Under the pieces are notes generated by a model. That model was given only the letters and a program-made list of their open reading frames with translations, did no database searches and had not been told where the DNA came from. Shown here piece after piece: positions 1 through 7,460 of a stretch of DNA of 64,000 nt. The stretch comes from an uncultured Lachnospiraceae bacterium (lineage in GTDB: Bacteria > Bacillota > Clostridia > Lachnospirales > Lachnospiraceae), in contig CAJURQ010000003.1 in the NCBI GenBank assembly GCA_910588955.1, positions 186,001 through 250,000 of the forward strand, in the 5' to 3' direction. Each line of letters begins with the position of its first letter. The stretch's first letter is position 1. The position numbers and the translations under genes were made by a program.

Positions 1-174
1 TGGCTGGTTGCCCCGGTCTACATGGGCTATCCGCGGGAGGCGGTGGAGGCATTACTGCTGACCGCATTTCTGCCGTTCAATCTCTTGAAGGGCGGGCTGA
101 ACGCGGGGATTACTTTTCTGATTTATAAGCCGGTGGTCACGACTCTGCGACGGTTAAATCTGGTGGAGAGATGA
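1..174 (+). CDS. ECF transporter substrate-binding (S) component, RibU-like, C-terminal end
   Basis: Only the last 57 codons lie in the window; the frame is open from base 1 and stops with TGA at 172-174. The residues LPFNLLKGGLNAG followed by ITFLIYKPV match the last membrane helix of RibU-family S components, the vitamin-binding membrane subunits of energy-coupling-factor transporters (riboflavin in RibU). The start and the upstream region, where an FMN riboswitch might lie, are outside the window, so the substrate is inferred from the tail alone. Confidence 0.65.
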   Translation, partial: WLVAPVYMGYPREAVEALLLTAFLPFNLLKGGLNAGITFLIYKPVVTTLRRLNLVER

Positions 175-200
175 TGGGAGACATAGGGATTCATGGAAAG

Positions 201-220
201 GGCGGCATTTTCGTGCCGCC
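201..220. terminator. Hairpin between convergent genes
   Basis: GGCGGCA (201-207) pairs with TGCCGCC (214-220) across a six-base loop, between the stop codons of the RibU-like gene and the convergent MerR gene. The T-run is weak on both sides, so this is a plausible shared terminator rather than a certain one. Confidence 0.5.
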
Positions 221-229
221 CCGACTTTA

Positions 230-979
230 TTACATATTCTCTTTCCCGCAATACACAGCAATAGCCTGTCTGACAAAGTCGGCTGTTCCTGCTCCGCCCG
301 CTCTGTCAATATTTTTCTGAAAGCGTTCATCGCACACATACATTTCCCCTAATCCGCTAAGGATTTCATTGGTACATGTATAGTAGTTTTCGGTTATAAA
401 CTTTTGCAAGGAAGAGATTTTCTCCTGTACTTCGTCGGCATCAGGCAGGAAATGTTTTAATGCTCCTAATTCAGAAAACATATTTAGTAGTTCGCTGGCA
501 AGCTTGTTGCAGCTGTCTTCATTTCGGACGGCAGTTTTCTGGCGGTATTCCCGATATGCGTCGGTATTGCCCCATCTCGCTTTGACCTCCTCTTCATACG
601 TTTCAATTTCGCTTCTGTCAAAAACTTCAAAATTCATTTTAGTTACTCCTTTCTTTTGCATCTTGCGTGCAAAGTCAATCAGTTTCCCGATGTGTTTATA
701 TTGTAATTCCAGCAGCCTGATTTGCTGGGCAATTGCCTCCGATGGGTCAAAATCAGGGCTGTCAAGAATTACTTTGATTTCTTTTAAGGGAAACTGTAAT
801 TCCCGAAACAATAAAATATTCTGCAGACGGCTAAGCGCTGCATCGCCGTACATGCGATAGCCGGTTTCGGTAACTTCCGTCGGTTTCAAAAGCCCGATTT
901 CATCATAATAATGAAGTGTGCGGGCAGTAATGCCGGTCAGTTTGACAACTTCATGGACAGACATAAGTTTTTCAGCCAT
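230..979 (-). CDS. MerR-family regulator with TipAS-type ligand domain
   Basis: 249 residues. The N-terminal winged helix (about residues 5-75) has the MerR signature: SVHEVVKLTGITARTLHYYDEIGLL, then GYRMYGDAALSRL. A coiled dimerisation helix follows, then a C-terminal domain (about 130-245) rich in Tyr, Trp and His that fits TipAS/TipAS-like antibiotic-recognition domains of the TipA, Mta and SkgA group. The start is set by a GGAGG ribosome binding site about nine bases upstream of the ATG. No target gene sits beside it, but the promoter upstream has the 19-bp spacer typical of MerR control, so autoactivation by a bound drug-like ligand is likely. The ligand cannot be predicted. Confidence 0.88.
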   Translation of the reverse strand: MAEKLMSVHEVVKLTGITARTLHYYDEIGLLKPTEVTETGYRMYGDAALSRLQNILLFRELQFPLKEIKVILDSPDFDPSEAIAQQIRLLELQYKHIGKLIDFARKMQKKGVTKMNFEVFDRSEIETYEEEVKARWGNTDAYREYRQKTAVRNEDSCNKLASELLNMFSELGALKHFLPDADEVQEKISSLQKFITENYYTCTNEILSGLGEMYVCDERFQKNIDRAGGAGTADFVRQAIAVYCGKENM

Positions 980-1027
980 TTTTCAAATCCTCCGCGGTGT
1001 TTGAAAGTTTTGTACCTCCCGTTTTAT

Positions 1028-1058
1028 ACAATAAACTATGACGCAGCGTGAAGGTCAA
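1028..1058 (-). promoter_or_regulatory. MerR-type promoter with 19-bp spacer and internal dyad
   Basis: Read on the minus strand, TTGACC (1058-1053) and TATTGT (1033-1028) are separated by exactly 19 bp. That over-long spacer is the hallmark of promoters activated by MerR-family DNA distortion. The spacer holds a dyad centred on ACGCTGCGT. It lies just upstream of the MerR/TipAS gene, so it is probably the autoregulated promoter. Confidence 0.7.
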
Positions 1059-1107
1059 TAGGTAAATTAAAAAAAGCGGAAAATAAAGTTTGCGCTCCCT
1101 ACAGCCA

Positions 1108-1136
1108 TTGACAGGAGAAAAGATATCTCATATAAT
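1108..1136 (+). promoter_or_regulatory. Consensus sigma-A promoter of the tetR gene
   Basis: TTGACA (1108-1113) and TATAAT (1131-1136) are both perfect consensus hexamers with a 17-bp spacer. It precedes the TetR regulator, and the palindrome at 1136-1152 overlaps its start region. Confidence 0.85.
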
Positions 1137-1152
1137 TAAACTGATAGTTTAA
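1136..1152. promoter_or_regulatory. Palindromic operator, probable TetR site
   Basis: TTAAACT-GAT-AGTTTAA is a perfect 7-bp inverted repeat with a 3-bp centre. It starts at the last base of the -10 box and covers the expected transcription start. A repressor bound here would block the strong promoter, which fits autorepression by the TetR protein encoded next. Confidence 0.7.
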
Positions 1153-1197
1153 TAAATTTTGCCGGGAAGTGGTATGACATTCGGAAAGGAGGAACAC

Positions 1198-1830
1198 ATG
1201 GGCAGAAGAAAGAAGGAACCGAGAAACGTTCACCGCGAAAACATTGCGTCCGCGGCGTCCGACCTTTTTATGAAAAAGGGCATTGCCGCTACTTCCATGG
1301 ATGATATCGCGAAAGCAGCAGGGTACAGTAAGGCGACGCTGTATGTATATTTCGAGAACAAGGAGGAAATCGTCGGCATTTTAGTATTGGGCAGCATGAA
1401 AAAACTTTATGATTACATAGATTCCGCTCTGGCGCAGCAGGAAAGCACGAAGAGCAGATATGAACTGATTTGCCGTGGATTGGTGCAGTATCAGGAAGAG
1501 TTTCCGTTTTATTTCGATATGGCGCTTAGCAAGATCAACATTGATTTTGAAAACCGGAACTATCTGCCAGAGGAAAAGGAGACATATCTGGTCGGGGAAG
1601 AAATCAATGAAAAGCTCCGGGATTTTCTGACAGCAGGCATGGAAAACGGGGAACTGCGGAACGATTTGGAAATCATGCCTGCCATATTAAACTTTTGGGG
1701 TATGCTGTCCGGAATGATACAGCTTGCCGCAAACAAAGAAGCATATATTGAGAAGGCGATGGGCTTGTCGAAAGAGCAGTTTCTGGACTATGGATTTTCC
1801 ATGCTGTACCGTTCAATTGCAGCAGAATAG
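1198..1830 (+). CDS. TetR/AcrR-family transcriptional regulator
   Basis: 210 residues from the ATG at 1198, chosen because AAAGGAGG lies just upstream; an in-frame ATG at 1159 lacks this. The N-terminal helix-turn-helix (about residues 12-58) carries the TetR signature: AASDLFMKKGIAATSMDDIA, then GYSKATLYVYFENKEEIV. The C-terminal domain is the variable ligand-binding part. It is followed after 42 bp by a membrane FMN-binding protein gene, probably co-transcribed and its regulatory target. The promoter carries a palindrome that suggests autorepression. Confidence 0.9.
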   Translation: MGRRKKEPRNVHRENIASAASDLFMKKGIAATSMDDIAKAAGYSKATLYVYFENKEEIVGILVLGSMKKLYDYIDSALAQQESTKSRYELICRGLVQYQEEFPFYFDMALSKINIDFENRNYLPEEKETYLVGEEINEKLRDFLTAGMENGELRNDLEIMPAILNFWGMLSGMIQLAANKEAYIEKAMGLSKEQFLDYGFSMLYRSIAAE

Positions 1831-1872
1831 GGGAGAAGAACTTCTCCGCGAAGCGGAATTATGGAGGTAGTG

Positions 1873-2277
1873 ATGAGAGAAAAATTTACGAAAAGAAGGA
1901 TCATTATGTGTATCGCCATTTTCTTATTTTTGATTGGTCTGCTCTGCACGGCTGTCTATCTGAAAAGCGTGGCGGATTACCAAAATGCGGTAAAGGAAAC
2001 GGTCATAGGCAGCGTAGATTTGTCCGCGATTCCCGACGGCGTCTATGTCGGGGAGTATGACGTGAATTTTATCTATGCAAAAGTGGAGGTGACGGTGCGA
2101 AACGGGGAGATGACAGACATTATTATTTTGGAACATAAGCAGGAGCGGGGAAAAGCCGCGGAGGCGGTTATCAGTGATATGCTTGCGGAGCAGAAAATAG
2201 ATGTGGACGCGGTGTCGGGCGCAACCAATTCCAGCACGGTCATCAAGAAAGCGGTTGAAAATGCGCTCGGTTATTAA
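1873..2277 (+). CDS. FMN-binding domain membrane protein
   Basis: 134 residues. The start at 1873 follows GGAGGT with good spacing; an in-frame ATG at 1861 would overlap that site. One transmembrane helix (about residues 10-30) is followed by a short extracytoplasmic FMN-binding domain like those of NqrC/RnfG and PplA proteins. It ends with SGATNSS, the conserved S-G-A-T motif to which FMN is attached through a threonine phosphoester. Family members shuttle electrons at the outer face of the membrane. The gene lies directly behind the TetR regulator, so conditional expression is likely. Confidence 0.82.
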   Translation: MREKFTKRRIIMCIAIFLFLIGLLCTAVYLKSVADYQNAVKETVIGSVDLSAIPDGVYVGEYDVNFIYAKVEVTVRNGEMTDIIILEHKQERGKAAEAVISDMLAEQKIDVDAVSGATNSSTVIKKAVENALGY

Positions 2278-2313
2278 TGGCATGTATCACGTACAAAAAA
2301 ATTGTAGAATTGT

Positions 2314-2341
2314 TGTAACAAAACAGAAATGAATCCGTCTA
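2314..2341 (+). promoter_or_regulatory. ECF-type (group IV sigma) promoter
   Basis: TGTAACA (2314-2320) and CGTCTA (2336-2341) with a 15-bp spacer resemble the TGAAAC/CGTA-CGTC promoters read by SigW-like ECF factors. It lies 35 bp before an ECF sigma gene, so positive autoregulation is the simplest reading. Confidence 0.6.
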
Positions 2342-2375
2342 ACCCATGAAAGCACGGAAAAAGAGGTGATGGCAG

Positions 2376-2879
2376 ATGGAGAAAGAGGCGTTTGAAAAGT
2401 TGTATCAGACGTACTATATGCGGGTGTATTCCTATGTGATGTCGCTTGCGGGAAAGACACATATGGCGGAGGAAATCACGCAGGAGACGTTTTATAAGGC
2501 ATTTACCACAAACGCTTCGTTTCGCGGGGAAGCAAACGCGGTGACATGGCTCTGCTCCATTGCCAGAAATCTTTTTGTCGATGAAATGAGGCGGCAGGCA
2601 AAGCGTGCCGCACCCATGCCGCCTGATGCGGATGCCGACAGTGGTATTGATATTGCGCGGGAAGTGGAAGACAAGGACACGTCCTGCCAGATTCATCAGG
2701 CGTTACAAGAACTGGAAGAGCCTTACCGCAAGGTGTTTGAGCTGCGGATTTTCGGAGAGATGTCCTTTCGGGAAATCAGCGGGATCTGCGGCAGGACGGA
2801 GAGCTGGGCGAGGGTCACATACCACCGTGCCAAATGTAAGCTTATGGAAAGGATGGGGATTCATGAAACTGAATTGTAA
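2376..2879 (+). CDS. ECF-family RNA polymerase sigma factor
   Basis: 167 residues, normal for an ECF sigma factor. Region 2 spans about residues 5-70 (FEKLYQTYYMRVYSYV, then AEEITQETFYKAF and the VTWLCSIARNLFVDEMR helix). Region 4 spans about 105-160 (LEEPYRKVFELRIFGEMSF, then a WARVTYHRAK recognition helix). The start has an AAGAGGTGA site upstream. Its 3' end overlaps the anti-sigma gene by 17 bp, indicating translational coupling. The ECF-type promoter upstream suggests autoregulation. Confidence 0.93.
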   Translation: MEKEAFEKLYQTYYMRVYSYVMSLAGKTHMAEEITQETFYKAFTTNASFRGEANAVTWLCSIARNLFVDEMRRQAKRAAPMPPDADADSGIDIAREVEDKDTSCQIHQALQELEEPYRKVFELRIFGEMSFREISGICGRTESWARVTYHRAKCKLMERMGIHETEL

Positions 2880-3834
2880 TGTGATAAAGGATTTACTTCC
2901 CCTCTATGCGGATCAGATCTGCAGTGAGGAGAGCAGAGGGCTTGTGGAGGAACATCTGACGGACTGCATGGATTGTTCCGCGCTTTTACGGCAGATGAGG
3001 AGTGAGGAGATGGAGAACAGTCTGGAGACAGAAACCGTGGACGTGCTTCACAGGCAGGCAAAACTTTTTAAGAGGAAGTCCGCTGTGATCGGCGCGGCGA
3101 TTGCAGGTATTTTTATGATTCCGGTGCTGGTCTGTCTGATTGTAAATCTGGCGACCGGTGCGGCGCTGGACTGGTTTTTTATCGTGCTGGCTGCATTGCT
3201 TGTGGCGGCGTCACTTAGCATTGTGCCGCTGATGATGCCGGATCATAAGCTGCTCTGGACGATGGGGACATTTACGGCAAGTCTGTTCCTGTTGTTTGGC
3301 GTGATTTGCATTTATACGCACGGGACATGGTTTTTCCTTGTGTCGGCGACGGTCCTGTTCGGACTTTCGGTCTGCTTTCTGCCGTTTGCGGTATATGCGC
3401 AGCCGTTAAAAGCATTGCTTGGCAGCTATAAGGGGCTGACGGTGATGGCTGTCGATACGTTCCTGTATATACTGATGATGTCAGTGATCGGGGTGTATGT
3501 GAAATCCCCTGAGTTTGGGCATCTTGCGCCGAAGATATCCTTTCCGTGTCTGCTGCTTGCGTGGTTTGTGTTCCTGTTGATACGTTATGTAAACTGCAAC
3601 GGATTTTTAAAAGCCGGCATATGCACGACGTTAGTCGGGGTTTATGGATTCTTTGCTAACTATCTGGTCAACAGGTGGATTGGGGTCGAGCGTTCCCTTC
3701 CCGCGTTCCAACCCTTGATCTGGAATGTTGATACGGTTGACGGCAATATCAGATGGCTTGCGCTGATCGGGTGCTGTGTGGTGGGGATTGCATTGACGGT
3801 GCGGGGGATTGTTGGTAAGGCGAAGGAAATCTGA
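2863..3834 (+). CDS. Anti-sigma factor with zinc-finger (HC2) domain, membrane protein
   Basis: 323 residues from the ATG at 2863, inside the end of the sigma gene. The N-terminus has an anti-sigma zinc-binding motif (H-x3-C-x2-C in EEHLTDCMDC, about residues 31-40) of the ZAS/HC2 type that clamps ECF sigma factors. About six transmembrane segments follow (residues 70-320). It should hold the cognate sigma factor at the membrane until a signal releases it. The multi-pass domain has no recognised sensor fold, and the signal is unknown. Confidence 0.85.
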   Translation: MKLNCNVIKDLLPLYADQICSEESRGLVEEHLTDCMDCSALLRQMRSEEMENSLETETVDVLHRQAKLFKRKSAVIGAAIAGIFMIPVLVCLIVNLATGAALDWFFIVLAALLVAASLSIVPLMMPDHKLLWTMGTFTASLFLLFGVICIYTHGTWFFLVSATVLFGLSVCFLPFAVYAQPLKALLGSYKGLTVMAVDTFLYILMMSVIGVYVKSPEFGHLAPKISFPCLLLAWFVFLLIRYVNCNGFLKAGICTTLVGVYGFFANYLVNRWIGVERSLPAFQPLIWNVDTVDGNIRWLALIGCCVVGIALTVRGIVGKAKEI

Positions 3835-4060
3835 GACGGCGGACAGATAATGATAGAATGATTTTTGAGAGAAAGGCTATGACGGTGAAAGTTATAGTCT
3901 TTTTTCATGTTTGTGCCTGCCTATATGGAATAACGAGCCTTTTTACAAAAAGGAATAAGAGATTTATAATGTGCATATATTAATATGGCTTTGCCCGAAT
4001 AGTTAGCAGAGGTGGTAAATTTCGTAGCGTCCACACGCCGATGGTATCGACAGGGGAAAC
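3835..4060. other. Intergenic region, no gene seen
   Basis: AT-rich stretch between the anti-sigma gene and the convergent acetyltransferase gene. No convincing reading frame, tRNA or strong terminator was seen. The short GC-rich run at about 4023-4050 has no recognisable identity. Confidence 0.4.
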
Positions 4061-4519
4061 CTAACGTACCCTTTCTGTATTGGTAATCACAAATCCAACT
4101 TTTTCGTACAGCATGACAGCTTTTTCATTCCATTTTGCAACATGTAACAAAATAGGCTCATTACTACATTGGCGGATATAATTCATTCCCCACAATAAAA
4201 GCTGCTTTCCATATCCTTTATGTTGAAATTTCCTGTTGACTATCAAATCATCTATTTCACTTCCATAACATGCGACAGAACCAATAATTTCCGTCTCACA
4301 TATAAGAAGGAAAATATCTTTGCTCTTTTCTCTGATTTGTTCATAATCGCTCAAAAAATGATAGGGCTTGATATCAAGAGATTTTCGCATTTCATAAAAG
4401 CAGGCATTATATATTTTCATGTATTGTTGAAAATACTTTTGCGAAAAAGGAATACACTTGATATCACTTTTTTCAATAGGATCTTTTTCGTATTTCATTT
4501 CATAAGCTATGATTTCCAT
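4061..4519 (-). CDS. GNAT-family N-acetyltransferase
   Basis: 152 residues. The GNAT acetyl-CoA site is visible as DDLIVNRKFQHKGYGKQLLLW (about residues 90-110, the Q/R-x-x-G-x-G/A P-loop), followed by HVAKWNEKAVMLYEKVGF, the conserved final helix and strand of motif B. The substrate is not predictable. The start has GAGGAG about eight bases upstream. The gene is clearly more AT-rich than its neighbours and lies on the opposite strand between two signalling cassettes, so it may be a later arrival. Confidence 0.85.
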   Translation of the reverse strand: MEIIAYEMKYEKDPIEKSDIKCIPFSQKYFQQYMKIYNACFYEMRKSLDIKPYHFLSDYEQIREKSKDIFLLICETEIIGSVACYGSEIDDLIVNRKFQHKGYGKQLLLWGMNYIRQCSNEPILLHVAKWNEKAVMLYEKVGFVITNTERVR

Positions 4520-4785
4520 GCGGTAATCTCCTCATAACTCCTAATTTTCTCCGGCAGCATATGATTCTATATTCTCTGTAATATACTTAATTTCATTATA
4601 GGAAGCAATCAGCCTTTTGACAAGACTTTGGGGTCTGCAGATTCTTTTGCCGGAAGAATCCGAAATGGTATAGATAGGCAATCGGAGTTATGATACAATG
4701 AGCGCAAGTGAGCCGGAGGGAGTTTACTCACTCTGGGCGAGCGGCGAATTGGCTTACGGGCTTCAGAAAAGGGGTAATGATTACA
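4520..4785. other. Divergent intergenic region before the Bce-like module
   Basis: 266 bp between divergent genes. A TTGACA at about 4617, a TTGCCG/TATAGA pair near 4650-4680 and a TACAAT near 4694 are possible promoter elements for the downstream operon, but none has a clean 17-bp arrangement that decides between them. Confidence 0.3.
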
Positions 4786-5466
4786 ATGTACAAAATACTT
4801 GTGGTGGAGGACGACGCAGTCATCGCAGAGCAGATCGGCAAATATCTGGAAAAGTGGGGCTATGAGGTTGAGGCGGTCAAAGATTTTTCGGATGTGATGG
4901 GGCAGTTTGCATCCTGCAATCCCCAGCTTGTGCTGCTGGACATCGGTCTGCCCTTTTACAACGGCTACTACTGGTGCGGCGAAATCCGTAAGGTATCGCA
5001 GGTGCCGATCATATTTATCTCGTCGGCTTCGGATAACATGAACGTGGTGATGGCGGTCAATATGGGCGGCGACGACTTTGTGGTAAAGCCCTTTGATCTG
5101 GAGATATTGCAGGCAAAGATACAGGCGCTTTTAAGGCGTGCCTATGCGTTCACGGCACCGGGGACGGTGTCAGAGTACCGGGGCGCGCTGCTAAATATGA
5201 CGGATATGTCGCTTTCTTGGCAGGGAATGCGCATTGAACTGACAAAAAACGAGTTCCGCATCTTACAGACACTCTTCGAGGCGTCGGGCGGCGTGGTCAG
5301 CAGGGATCTGCTGATGAAGCGGCTCTGGGACGACGAGTGTTTTGTGGATGACAATACCCTCACGGTGAACATGAACCGCCTGCGCAGGCGGCTTGGGGAA
5401 ATCGGGCTGTCAGAGCTGATTCAGACGAAGAAGGGCGTGGGGTATCTGCTGGGGGAGACGGAATAA
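4786..5466 (+). CDS. OmpR-family response regulator, BceR-like
   Basis: 226 residues. The receiver domain (1-115) has the acidic pocket at E8/D9, phospho-acceptor D52 in LLDIGLPFYNGY, and K101 in VVKPFD. The C-terminal winged helix spans about 130-225. The LPFYNGYYWC stretch is typical of BceR/GraR/VirR regulators. The ATG at 4786 is preferred over 4777, which is too close to the AAGGGG site. The stop overlaps the kinase ATG by one base (TAATG). It should activate the adjacent ABC transporter in response to peptide antibiotics. Confidence 0.9.
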   Translation: MYKILVVEDDAVIAEQIGKYLEKWGYEVEAVKDFSDVMGQFASCNPQLVLLDIGLPFYNGYYWCGEIRKVSQVPIIFISSASDNMNVVMAVNMGGDDFVVKPFDLEILQAKIQALLRRAYAFTAPGTVSEYRGALLNMTDMSLSWQGMRIELTKNEFRILQTLFEASGGVVSRDLLMKRLWDDECFVDDNTLTVNMNRLRRRLGEIGLSELIQTKKGVGYLLGETE

Positions 5467-6548
5467 TGGAAAAGAAAACCCATATACCGGCGGCTTATCT
5501 GCGTGAGCGGCTTGCCCCGGTTTTATTTTATGTGATTGAAGCGTGTCTTTTTCTGATGGTAGCCGCGCTCTACGGCTATGAGGGCGTGCTCGCGAATATG
5601 ACCTATGCGCTGGGGCTTGCGGCTTTTTTCGGCGGCTGTTTTCTTATGTGGGATTATATGAAATACCGGGAAAAGTATAAGGCTTTGGCGAATATCCTGT
5701 CGGCGGAGGAGAGAAGTGACAGCCTGCCGCAGACCTCCTCAGGCATGGAGCGGGTTTATCAGCAGATTATTATGGCGCAGGAGGAGGAGAAAAAGGCGCT
5801 GGTTACACAGCTTGACGAGAAGCAGCAGAACATGGCGGACTATTATACCATGTGGACGCACCAGATCAAGGTGCCGCTCTCGGCTATGGACCTGCTTTTA
5901 CAGAACATTAACGCAGCCGCAGGCGAAAATGAGAGCAAAACGGCGGACGGTGATGTGGAAAGGCAGATCGCAAAACAGCTCCGGGAGGAAGTTTTCAAGA
6001 CGGGACAGTATGTGGATATGGCGCTCCACTATGCCAGAATGGAGAGCATTTCCTCCGATCTTTCTTTTGAAAGGCTGGACGTGGACGAGCTGGTGAAGAA
6101 GGCGCTAAAAAAGTTCTGGCTTCTGTTCAGCGGGGCGGGGATCGATCTGCAGTTGGAGGCATGTCATACCTATGTGGTCACGGACGGCAAGTGGTTTTCC
6201 TTTGTGATAGAGCAGGTGCTTTCCAACGCGCTAAAGTACACGAAGGAGGGTGCTATCTCCATATACGGGACGGACGAAAGGGGTGTGCGTGTCACGGATG
6301 GCTGCGGCTATCTTGTCATTGAGGACACGGGCATTGGCATCGAGGAGAGCGATCTGCCGCGGATTTTTGAGCGGGGATTTACGGGATATAACGGGCGCAT
6401 GGAAAATAAGTCCACGGGCATCGGGCTGTATCTGTGCAGGCAGATCATGGACAGGCTGGGGCTGTCCATCCATGTAGAGTCGAAGCGGGGCGGAGGAACG
6501 AAGGTGTTTCTCGGTATCGCGCAGGAGGTAATCCTTACAAAAATGTAA
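5466..6548 (+). CDS. Intramembrane-sensing histidine kinase, BceS-like
   Basis: 360 residues. Two transmembrane helices (about 18-38 and 45-63) are joined by a very short loop, so there is no extracellular sensor. This is the hallmark of BceS-type kinases that read the state of their partner ABC transporter. The phospho-accepting histidine is H132 in MWTHQIKVPL. The ATPase domain shows N (EQVLSNALKYT), G1 (VIEDTGIGIEESD) and G2 (GIGLYL) boxes. It overlaps the response regulator by one base and precedes the ABC genes. Confidence 0.9.
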   Translation: MEKKTHIPAAYLRERLAPVLFYVIEACLFLMVAALYGYEGVLANMTYALGLAAFFGGCFLMWDYMKYREKYKALANILSAEERSDSLPQTSSGMERVYQQIIMAQEEEKKALVTQLDEKQQNMADYYTMWTHQIKVPLSAMDLLLQNINAAAGENESKTADGDVERQIAKQLREEVFKTGQYVDMALHYARMESISSDLSFERLDVDELVKKALKKFWLLFSGAGIDLQLEACHTYVVTDGKWFSFVIEQVLSNALKYTKEGAISIYGTDERGVRVTDGCGYLVIEDTGIGIEESDLPRIFERGFTGYNGRMENKSTGIGLYLCRQIMDRLGLSIHVESKRGGGTKVFLGIAQEVILTKM

Positions 6549-6634
6549 GTTACGAGAGGGAAATGTAAGCCGGATCCATGGCAGCACATTTCCTTTTTGC
6601 TTATCATTAGGAGAAAACAGACAAGGAGGACGAC

Positions 6635-7435
6635 ATGTCACTGTTAACTGTAAAAAATGTGAAGAAAATATATACCACCCGCTTCGGCTCGGTCAAGGTG
6701 CAGGCGTTAAACGACGTGAACTTTTCCGTGGAAGAGGGGGAGTATGTGGCAATCATGGGGGAGTCCGGTTCGGGAAAGACCACGCTCCTAAACATTCTGG
6801 CTTCTCTGGACACGGCAACCAGCGGACAGGTGCTGCTTAACGGGCAGGAGCTTTCCAAAGTGAGCCAGAAAGACCTGTGCGCGTTCAGGCGCGACCATCT
6901 GGGCTTTGTCTTTCAGGACTTTAACCTGCTTGATACCATGTCCCTGCGGGACAATATTTTCCTGCCTCTGGTGCTGGCAGGAATGCCTTACCGGGAGATG
7001 GAGGAGCGTCTTTTGCCTCTTGCCCGCAAACTGGCGATCGCGAACCTTCTGGATAAATACCCCTATGAAGTGTCGGGCGGACAGAAACAGCGGGCGGCGG
7101 TTTGCCGCGCCCTGATAACGGATCCCGATATCGTGCTGGCGGACGAGCCGACGGGGGCGCTGGATTCCAGAGCGTCCGGAAAACTCTTGAAACTTTTCGG
7201 GGAGATAAACGGGGAGGGGCAGACGATTCTCATGGTGACCCACAGCATGCAGGCGGCGGCGCACGCGGGGCGGGTGCTTTTTATCAAGGATGGCTGTGTG
7301 TTTCACCAGATCTACCGGGGAGAGCGGAGCCGTGACGAGATGTATCGTATGATATCGGACGCCCTGACGGTGATGCAGGCGCAGGACGGGCAGGAATATA
7401 CGGCGGGTGATGTTGACGTTGAAGGGCAGGCATAG
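6635..7435 (+). CDS. ABC transporter ATP-binding protein, BceA-like
   Basis: 266 residues. Walker A is GESGSGKTT (about residues 48-56), the signature is VSGGQKQR, Walker B is DIVLADEPTGALDS and the H-loop is MVTHS. These features match the MacB/LolD/BceA class that drives FtsX-type permeases. An AAGGAGG site lies before the ATG. The gene sits between the two-component genes and the permease, so the four genes form a Bce-type detoxification and sensing module. The 86-bp gap after the kinase gene could hold its own regulatory signal. Confidence 0.92.
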   Translation: MSLLTVKNVKKIYTTRFGSVKVQALNDVNFSVEEGEYVAIMGESGSGKTTLLNILASLDTATSGQVLLNGQELSKVSQKDLCAFRRDHLGFVFQDFNLLDTMSLRDNIFLPLVLAGMPYREMEERLLPLARKLAIANLLDKYPYEVSGGQKQRAAVCRALITDPDIVLADEPTGALDSRASGKLLKLFGEINGEGQTILMVTHSMQAAAHAGRVLFIKDGCVFHQIYRGERSRDEMYRMISDALTVMQAQDGQEYTAGDVDVEGQA

Positions 7436-7460
7436 AGGGAGCTGGGAGGTGAGTGTGACT

